Assembly: GCA_023433705.1 (NCBI GenBank)
Contig: JAEYUC010000066.1
Coordinates: 1 to 11,119 of the forward strand
Length of the DNA: 11,119 nt
From: Pseudomonadota bacterium
Lineage (GTDB): Bacteria > Pseudomonadota > Gammaproteobacteria > Steroidobacterales > Steroidobacteraceae
Direction: 5' to 3'
Translations under genes and position numbers: made by a program
The notes under the pieces: model-generated
What the model was told of the DNA's origin: nothing
What the model saw: the letters and a program-made list of their open reading frames with translations, nothing else
Database searches by the model: none
In this document: piece after piece, positions 6,021 to 11,119 of the stretch
How positions within the stretch are numbered: the first letter of the stretch is position 1
Layout: each line of letters begins with the position of its first letter

Positions 6021-7724
6021 TTACTCAATGGTGAACCACTGAACTTCGACGCGACGGTTCTGCGCGCTGTCGGCGCTGGTCGGTTCTTCCCACCCGCGTC
6101 CCACGGCTTCGATGCGTGTCTTGTCGATGTCGGGATACTTCTCCATCAGCGCCGCGCTGACGGCGAGCGCGCGTTGGCGCGACAACTCCATCGCCTTCAT
6201 CGCCATGCTCTGCACGAGCTGCTCGCCGCCTTGCTGCTTGAATTCGCCGACGCGCGCGTTGTCGACGTGGCCGCGCAGCAGCACGGTCGAGCCGGGGCTC
6301 ACCTGCAGGAAACGCTTGATCGTCTGCAGGTACTCCTGGTTCTGCGGTGCGTTGCGGTCGAGGGCCGACGAATTGGGCTCGAAGAAAAAGCGGATGTCCT
6401 TGCTGAGCAGCGGATCGCCCTCGAGCGAGGCCTGCGTCGCCGTGCGGATCGGCGCGATCGCGATCTTCTGGTCGGCAAACAGCCCGCGCTTCGCGAGCGC
6501 GTCGAGGAAACTCGTGTCGACGAAGCGTGACGGATCCGTGGGGTTCTTGATGACCGACCCGTACGCGAGCACCGACGACTGGAAGATGCCGCCGAAGGAT
6601 CCCGCCGAATCGATGGTGCCCGCGAAGAACGCGCGGTTCTCCGGCAGGTTCGACAGGTGCACGTGCGCGAGCTCGTCGCGGGTCTCGTCCTCGGTCCACT
6701 TGAATGCCTTGGCCACGACGCCGAGATGTTCGGCCGGGCTGTCGCGCAGCCGGCGGTTGCCCTCGAGGATGCCGTGCACGAGGCCCTGGACCATCTTCGG
6801 GTTTGCTTTCGCGAAGCCCTTGTTCACGGCGAGCACGTCGGCGACCACGAGCAGGTTGCGGTTCGACACCAGCACCTTCGCGGCGCCATTCGAAGCCTCG
6901 ACGACTTCGTCGGTCTTCGGCGTCCAGCCCACGCAGCCGTTGAGCCGATTCTCGCCGCTCGCGAGCTCGTGCTGATACGCGTCGCAGGCGACGAACGCGT
7001 CCTCGTAGAACACCAGGCCCAGACTACCCGGGGCCGGCTTCGAATCGAGGTCGCGCAGCACCGTGACCGGCACGCCCGCCTCCTGCGCGAGGTAACGGAT
7101 GAAGAACTCGCTCTCGTTGAACTGGGATGCGGCCAGCGTCTTCCCCGCGAGCGCATTCACCGAGGCGATGCCGCGATCCACGACCACCATGTCCGCGCCG
7201 CGTGAAAATCCGAGCTGGACCGGCACGATCGCATCGAACTGCCGGCCGAGCACGGCCAGCGCGTCCGCCGTGGTCGCCGTCGCCGCGAGGCGGCCGTTGT
7301 TGAGCGGGCCCCAGGTCTCGCTCTCGCTCATCGAGATCGCGACTTTGAAGCCGTATTCCTTGAAGAAGAACGAGTTCTCGTTCGCCTCGAGGCCGCCATT
7401 CGCCACGATGAGGCCGCCGTAACCCGCGTATTCGCTGATGTCGATGCGCAGCGTGTTGTCCTTCGGCACGAAAGTGTTCGCTGCTTCGAGCGTCGGCGTT
7501 CCCGTGACGGGTTCGATGGGCTCGGGTGCGCCGCCTTCGGGCGCGGCGATGCCGGAGGACCGGCCGGACTGCTGGGCGCTCGTCGCGGAGCGCGAACCGT
7601 CCGTGGGGTTTTCGGTGCCTTTCCTGCCCAGCCACAGCCAGGCGCCGAGGCCGACGAGACCCAACAACAACACGAGCGTGATGATGTTGCCGACGGCCGA
7701 GCCGCGTTGACGAGTCGAAAGCAT
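6021..7724 (-). CDS. Membrane-anchored solute-binding-like / OmpA-domain chimera
   Basis: A 567-residue protein. Residues about 12-33 form one transmembrane helix, followed by a low-complexity Gly/Pro/Ser/Thr linker to about 85. Residues about 88-395 resemble a type II periplasmic solute-binding protein of the NMT1/nitrate/sulfonate/phosphate kind (G-A-D-M-V-V-V-D, A-G-K-T-L-A-A, and the late N-P-K-M-V-Q segment). Residues about 440-567 are an OmpA-like peptidoglycan-binding domain: the F-F-F-E-P-N-S-S-A-L start, D488 in G-H-V-D-N, R518 in L-S-R-Q-R-A, and the N556-R-R-V-E-V end. No ABC permease or ATPase gene is nearby, so ligand sensing is more likely than import. The ATG at 7724 is chosen because GGAGGA lies six bases upstream; an in-frame GTG at 7754, overlapping the previous stop, would add ten residues. 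Last gene of the four-gene operon. Confidence 0.9.
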   Translation of the reverse strand: MLSTRQRGSAVGNIITLVLLLGLVGLGAWLWLGRKGTENPTDGSRSATSAQQSGRSSGIAAPEGGAPEPIEPVTGTPTLEAANTFVPKDNTLRIDISEYAGYGGLIVANGGLEANENSFFFKEYGFKVAISMSESETWGPLNNGRLAATATTADALAVLGRQFDAIVPVQLGFSRGADMVVVDRGIASVNALAGKTLAASQFNESEFFIRYLAQEAGVPVTVLRDLDSKPAPGSLGLVFYEDAFVACDAYQHELASGENRLNGCVGWTPKTDEVVEASNGAAKVLVSNRNLLVVADVLAVNKGFAKANPKMVQGLVHGILEGNRRLRDSPAEHLGVVAKAFKWTEDETRDELAHVHLSNLPENRAFFAGTIDSAGSFGGIFQSSVLAYGSVIKNPTDPSRFVDTSFLDALAKRGLFADQKIAIAPIRTATQASLEGDPLLSKDIRFFFEPNSSALDRNAPQNQEYLQTIKRFLQVSPGSTVLLRGHVDNARVGEFKQQGGEQLVQSMAMKAMELSRQRALAVSAALMEKYPDIDKTRIEAVGRGWEEPTSADSAQNRRVEVQWFTIE

Positions 7725-7730
7725 GTGTGG

Positions 7731-7736
7731 TCCTCC
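7731..7736 (-). promoter_or_regulatory. Ribosome binding site deciding the start of the SBP/OmpA gene
   Basis: On the - strand GGAGGA lies six bases before the ATG at 7724. This favours that ATG over the in-frame GTG at 7754, which overlaps the stop codon of the preceding gene. Confidence 0.75.
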
Positions 7737-7750
7737 GGTGAACTTGTAGC

Positions 7751-8620
7751 TCACTCCAATTCCTTCTTCGCGCGTTTGCCGGCACCCGTGCTCGCGCGCC
7801 GCGATGCCAGCAGATCCGCGGGCGGGGGCTCGTCGGTGAACGTGTCGATGCCCGCGAACAGCTCGCGCTGGTCCTTGAGCCAGCGGTTCGCCTCGTTGAG
7901 CGAGGCGGTCACCGCGTCGAGCGACTGCGCCATCGTGTTCTCGTCGGTCGCGAGCAGGGCCTGCTCGCGCACCAGCGACACCTGTTGCCGCAGCCGGCCG
8001 AGTTCGGCATCGACGAGTTCGAGGCGGCGCTTCGCGTCGCGGTGCGCGGCGTAACGCGACTGGATGACCTCGAGCTGCTGCTCGAGGCTGCGGCGCAGCT
8101 CTTCATCCGTGTCGGGGGAGGCGAGACGTTTCCGGGCGCGGGTCTCCTCCTCGTCGAGTTTCCGGCGCTCGCGATCCGCGACGTCGATCACCTCGATGAA
8201 CGAGGCGCGCGCCGCGAGTAGTTTAAGATGCAGCCATGCCATCTGCCGGATGTCGCCGACCTGCGAGCCGGAGGCGGGCGCCCGCTGCAGCAGCGCGACG
8301 ATCTCGGCGGCCTCCCGCTCGATCTCGTACTGGCGCGACTGCGCCGACGAATCCAGATGCGCGAGCAGGGACTCGTATCGCGACGTGCTGTCGGTGAATC
8401 CGGCCTCGGCGTCGATGACCTTGCGGAATCGCGCGTTCTGCGACAAGGCCCAGAGATAGATCCCCTCGAACCCGAGGCCGATCAGCCAGAGTCCCGGATG
8501 GATGAACGCGCCCATGAAACCGAACGCCGCGAGACCGAACCAGTTGGGCGGGATCGGCATCCCGAACGGCCTGGCGTTGAACGCCTTCGACAGGTAGGAC
8601 GGCTTGTCCTTCATGGCCAT
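7751..8620 (-). CDS. Membrane-anchored coiled-coil protein of the PspA/AAA+ operon
   Basis: A 289-residue protein of no recognised family. A short polar start is followed by a hydrophobic region at about 27-59 (N-W-F-G-L-A-A-F-G to G-I-Y-L-W-A-L) containing a central H-P-G, which could be a membrane hairpin or two short helices. The rest is charged and helical; about 140-225 has long Glu/Arg/Leu-rich heptad-like runs expected of a coiled coil, and the tail is basic. The ATG at 8620 follows the TGA of the AAA+ gene by four bases, so translation is probably coupled by re-initiation; a second ATG two codons on is possible. The frame stays open upstream inside the AAA+ gene, but that part has the Arg/Ser/Pro-rich look of a shadow translation. 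In context it may be an adaptor or membrane anchor for PspA or the ATPase. Confidence 0.85.
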   Translation of the reverse strand: MAMKDKPSYLSKAFNARPFGMPIPPNWFGLAAFGFMGAFIHPGLWLIGLGFEGIYLWALSQNARFRKVIDAEAGFTDSTSRYESLLAHLDSSAQSRQYEIEREAAEIVALLQRAPASGSQVGDIRQMAWLHLKLLAARASFIEVIDVADRERRKLDEEETRARKRLASPDTDEELRRSLEQQLEVIQSRYAAHRDAKRRLELVDAELGRLRQQVSLVREQALLATDENTMAQSLDAVTASLNEANRWLKDQRELFAGIDTFTDEPPPADLLASRRASTGAGKRAKKELE

Positions 8621-8624
8621 CGTT

Positions 8625-10274
8625 TCACTGCGCCTGGGCCATCGCGCGGAACGCGGGCGGCACGAACCCGAGATCGGTGGCCTCGCGAATCGCGATTCGC
8701 ATCTGGAAATCGAGCACGTCGGCGGGCACGGGGTTCTGGTAACCCTCGAGGCTGGCCTCGAGCGCGGCGCCGCCGGGCACGTTCTGGGTCTTCGAATGCC
8801 GGTAGGCCTTGACCACGAGCGCCTCCGCGGCGCCGGGCGTGAGCAACGTGGGCATGCGCGCTTCGAGGCGCGAGAAGTCCGCGGGTTCCAGCGCGAGGCC
8901 GTAGCGCTTCGCCAGCGTGCCGATGAGTTGCGCACTCTCGGCAGGCGTGCTGGTCGGCAGCAGCGGCACCTTCACGTCGACGCGGCCCGGACGCTTGAGA
9001 TCGACTTCGATGAGATCGGGACGCGACGACGCCAGCAGCCACAACACGCGGCCGCGATTGCCGCTGTCCGACATCTCCTGCGCGATCATCGAATAGATGC
9101 GGCCCGACAGGCCCGAGTCGTTGGCGCCGGAGTCGCGCTTGCCGAGCGTCTGGTCGGCCTCATCGATGAACACCATGCAGCGGCCGAGCGCGCGGATGAG
9201 GCGGAAGATCTTCTCGAGATTGCCTTCGGAGGAGCCCACCCAGCGGTCGCGGAAGTTCTTGAGCTTGACCACGGGCACGCCGGCTTCGCCCGCGAGGCAC
9301 TCGACCAGGAAGGTCTTGCCGGTGCCGACCGGGCCGCACAGTAGATAGCCCATCGGCAGCGCCTTGAGATCGCCCGCGCGCCACAGCGCGATGTCCTGGC
9401 GCAGCCAGGTCTTGAGGGCCTCCTGCCCGTGGTAGTCCTCGAGCGAGCGCTTCGGATCGATGAATTCGATGAGGCCGGCGGAATCGCGCTCGACCAGTTC
9501 CTTCTTGATGCGCGACAGGTCGGCATCGCCGATCGGCTTGCCTTCGTGGTGGCGAGTCTTCACCAGGCTCTCGAGGCTCGACACGGTGACGCCCGCGAGC
9601 GCACCCGCGAGTTCGGCGAGTTTCGCGCCGGGCGCGAACGCCTTCGGCGAGCCGCGCGCCAGGATATCGAGCGTGCGTTCGAGCGCGGCGGCGTCGGGCA
9701 GCGGCACGCGGATGCGCGTGGCGTGCGCGGCCGTCGCGATCTGCGGCTCGACGTCGTTGAGGTTGTCCGCGATGAGGATGCTCGCGAAGGGCAGGTCGCG
9801 GAAGGGCGACTCGCTCGCCCAGGCGCGCAACATGCTCGTGAGGCTGCCGTGCTCGAAGCCCGAGCCGTCGGCGGGCACGATGTGATCGACGCCGCGCAGG
9901 ATCACGGCCACGTTCGGGATGCGTTCCTTGCTGCCGAGCACGCGCAGGTTGCCGAGGTAGCGCAGGTAGCTGCCTATCCACTGGATCGCCTGCAACGGCT
10001 CGCGCATGCGATTGCGCAGCTCGGCGCCCTGCCATTTCTCGACGACGTTGCCGCCGCGCTCGAACAGCAGGCCGCCGCCGAGGTCGTACGACAACACCAC
10101 GTCGAAGCCCGCGAGCAGCGTGTTCTCGAGGTAGTCGGCGAGATTGACGAGTCCACTACCTACCGGGAGGCGGTCGTGCACGTTGCCGAACAGGATGAAC
10201 TGGTTCGACGCGCCGCTCTCGTAGGCGAGCGCGAGCTCGGCGGCCCAGGCGGGGGCGTTTGCGGGAGCGGGCAC
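8625..10274 (-). CDS. AAA+ ATPase with inactive N-terminal half and Vps4/Ycf46-like active half
   Basis: A 549-residue cytoplasmic ATPase. Residues about 20-215 resemble a degenerate P-loop domain, with strand-like N-V-A-V-I-L-R-G-V-D and A-S-I-L-I-A-D but no Walker A, as in Ycf46-type proteins. Residues about 280-495 are a full AAA+ module: Walker A G314-P-V-G-T-G-K-T321, pore loop R-W345-V-G with S-S-E-G-N after it, Walker B C-M-V-F-I-D371-E372-A-D, sensor 1 region L-L-A-S-S-R-P-D (Ser417 where Asn is usual) and arginine-finger region R428-P-G-R431-V-D. The W-V-G loop is like that by which Vps4 and katanin thread substrates. The gene begins at a GTG 46 bases after the PspA stop, with GGAAG upstream as a weak ribosome site. 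The likely role is remodelling or disassembly of PspA polymers or an envelope partner; this is inferred from context. Confidence 0.93.
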   Translation of the reverse strand: MPAPANAPAWAAELALAYESGASNQFILFGNVHDRLPVGSGLVNLADYLENTLLAGFDVVLSYDLGGGLLFERGGNVVEKWQGAELRNRMREPLQAIQWIGSYLRYLGNLRVLGSKERIPNVAVILRGVDHIVPADGSGFEHGSLTSMLRAWASESPFRDLPFASILIADNLNDVEPQIATAAHATRIRVPLPDAAALERTLDILARGSPKAFAPGAKLAELAGALAGVTVSSLESLVKTRHHEGKPIGDADLSRIKKELVERDSAGLIEFIDPKRSLEDYHGQEALKTWLRQDIALWRAGDLKALPMGYLLCGPVGTGKTFLVECLAGEAGVPVVKLKNFRDRWVGSSEGNLEKIFRLIRALGRCMVFIDEADQTLGKRDSGANDSGLSGRIYSMIAQEMSDSGNRGRVLWLLASSRPDLIEVDLKRPGRVDVKVPLLPTSTPAESAQLIGTLAKRYGLALEPADFSRLEARMPTLLTPGAAEALVVKAYRHSKTQNVPGGAALEASLEGYQNPVPADVLDFQMRIAIREATDLGFVPPAFRAMAQAQ

Positions 10275-10320
10275 CGTCAGGCTTCCGGCGGCGCGGGCTG
10301 GCTAACTACCAACGTCCGGG

Positions 10321-11085
10321 TCAGCCCTGGCCCTGGTTTTCGGAAGAGGGGGGTTTCTCGGTCGCGCCCATCGAACGCTCCGCCGCCTCCGGCGCCGCGG
10401 CGCCCTTGATGGAGATGCCCTCGCGCGCGGCGAAGTCCGCGAGCGCCTGCTCGGCGAGCGCGTTCATCTCGGCTTCCTTGAGCTCGACCTGGCTCATGTC
10501 GACCGAATCCTTGGCGACGCGCGCGCGGCCCGCGGCCTTGTCGCGCTCTTCCATGACCATGGTCTCGAGGCGGTTCAGCGTGTCCCCGGCGCCTCCGATG
10601 TTCGTGATCATGCCGGCCGACATCTCGTGGATCTCGGCCATGGCCTGCTTCATGCGCATGTCGTTGATCGCGCCTTTCAGGCTTTCGATCTTCGCGCGCG
10701 CGGTCTGCACGGCAACGTCGCGCGCCTTGACCAGGTTCTTGTACGTGGTCTCGGCCTGTTCGAGCTGCGTGCGGTTCTCGGCGAGCTGCTGCTCGACGGC
10801 CTGCAGTCGCAACGCGTACTGGCCAGCGGCGGAGTTATTGCCGGCGCGCACGTGCGCGGTGGTCTTGGCGCGCAGGTCGCGCTGTTCGGCCTCGAGCTTG
10901 CGGACCTGGCTCATGAGCCGCTCGGAAAGGCCGGCGTGGGAGGCGAGGCCCTGGTTGAAATTGCCTATCTGCTTGCGGAGGTTTTCCTGCTCGAGCTCGA
11001 GCAGCGCCTCGGGATTGCGGCGTTCGATGCCGGAAACGAACAGTGACAGGAACCCTTTGAACAGGTTGGCGATGCGACCGAACAT
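10321..11085 (-). CDS. pspA: PspA/IM30-family membrane-remodelling protein
   Basis: A 254-residue protein with the PspA/Vipp1 layout: an N-terminal amphipathic, basic-hydrophobic helix (M1-F-G-R-I-A-N-L-F-K-G-F-L) for membrane binding, the family segment N24-P-E-A-L-L-E-L-E, then long alpha-helical coiled coils to about residue 220. A low-complexity tail (about 228-254, Ala/Glu/Pro/Gln) replaces the C-terminal helix of longer Vipp1 proteins. Family members are bacterial relatives of ESCRT-III that polymerise on damaged inner membrane and stabilise it. The symbol is given at family level: none of the classical partners PspB, PspC or PspF is present, so this is probably a specialised paralogue working with the downstream AAA+ ATPase. 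GGAGGG five bases before the ATG fixes the start. It is first in the operon; the promoter lies at or beyond the window edge. Confidence 0.92.
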   Translation of the reverse strand: MFGRIANLFKGFLSLFVSGIERRNPEALLELEQENLRKQIGNFNQGLASHAGLSERLMSQVRKLEAEQRDLRAKTTAHVRAGNNSAAGQYALRLQAVEQQLAENRTQLEQAETTYKNLVKARDVAVQTARAKIESLKGAINDMRMKQAMAEIHEMSAGMITNIGGAGDTLNRLETMVMEERDKAAGRARVAKDSVDMSQVELKEAEMNALAEQALADFAAREGISIKGAAAPEAAERSMGATEKPPSSENQGQG

Positions 11086-11090
11086 CTTTG

Positions 11091-11096
11091 CCCTCC
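11091..11096 (-). promoter_or_regulatory. Ribosome binding site of the PspA-family gene
   Basis: On the - strand GGAGGG lies five bases before the ATG at 11085, the strongest translation signal in the operon, consistent with PspA being its most abundant product. Confidence 0.7.
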
Positions 11097-11119
11097 GAGA
11101 CCGCCGCGCAGGGGCGCGG

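Noticed and set aside
4929..6530. Long + strand open frame running through udgX, the membrane gene and into the converging operon
   Set aside because: It crosses three well-supported genes in other frames and opposite orientation and its product is Arg-rich and motif-free.
7751..8620. Assignment of the coiled-coil membrane protein to XpaC or TelA (toxic-anion resistance) families
   Set aside because: The general layout (N-terminal membrane segment, helical body) is similar, but no specific motif could be matched, so it is left unnamed.
8621..8935. Upstream extension of the coiled-coil protein frame into the AAA+ gene
   Set aside because: The added residues are Arg/Ser/Pro-rich and lie over the conserved C-terminal part of the ATPase; the ATG at 8620 just after the ATPase stop is a better start.
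1552..10306. Repeated GTTAG/CTAAC pentamers near several gene junctions (1553, 3847, 4418, 5145, 10302)
   Set aside because: The number seen is not above what base composition would give, and two of the five lie inside coding sequence; no consistent context.

Overview
The window is GC-rich throughout (by eye roughly two-thirds G+C) with densely packed, strongly codon-biased genes. Gene content points to a free-living, high-GC Gram-negative proteobacterium: an OmpA-type peptidoglycan-binding domain, several Sec-type signal peptides, a Spy/LTXXQ-like periplasmic protein and a PspA-family protein. A Steroidobacter/Nevskia/Xanthomonad-like gammaproteobacterium would fit, but that placement is an inference. 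No RNA gene, insertion sequence, phage gene or CRISPR array is visible. No gap between genes exceeds 300 bases.

The left half (1-6003) is all on the + strand and reads as a series of loosely related single genes. They are a MocR/PdxR-type regulator (GntR winged helix fused to an aminotransferase-like domain), a membrane-anchored protein of unknown function, a small secreted Spy-like protein, a stand-alone two-CBS-domain protein, a secreted Ig-like plus fibronectin-III protein, a UdgX-type uracil-DNA glycosylase and a three-helix membrane protein of unknown function. A perfect 15-bp hairpin lies between the fibronectin-III gene and the glycosylase gene.

The right half (6021-11085) is on the - strand and is a compact four-gene operon. 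In transcription order it encodes a PspA/IM30-family membrane-remodelling protein, a two-domain AAA+ ATPase with a Vps4/Ycf46-like active half, a membrane-anchored coiled-coil protein, and a membrane-anchored chimera of a periplasmic solute-binding-like domain with an OmpA-like peptidoglycan-binding domain. Gaps are 46, 4 and 26 bases. The two halves converge at 6003/6021.

The right-hand operon is the most interesting content. PspA proteins are bacterial relatives of ESCRT-III and the ATPase carries a W-V-G pore loop like Vps4. The last two genes would tie this machine to the inner membrane, a periplasmic ligand and the cell wall. The proposed picture, an envelope-sensing and membrane-repair module with its own ATPase, is inference from domain content and gene order. 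The second point of interest is the UdgX homologue, which keeps the histidine that crosslinks to DNA but in a variant loop (K-F-R-L-H instead of K-R-R-I-H).
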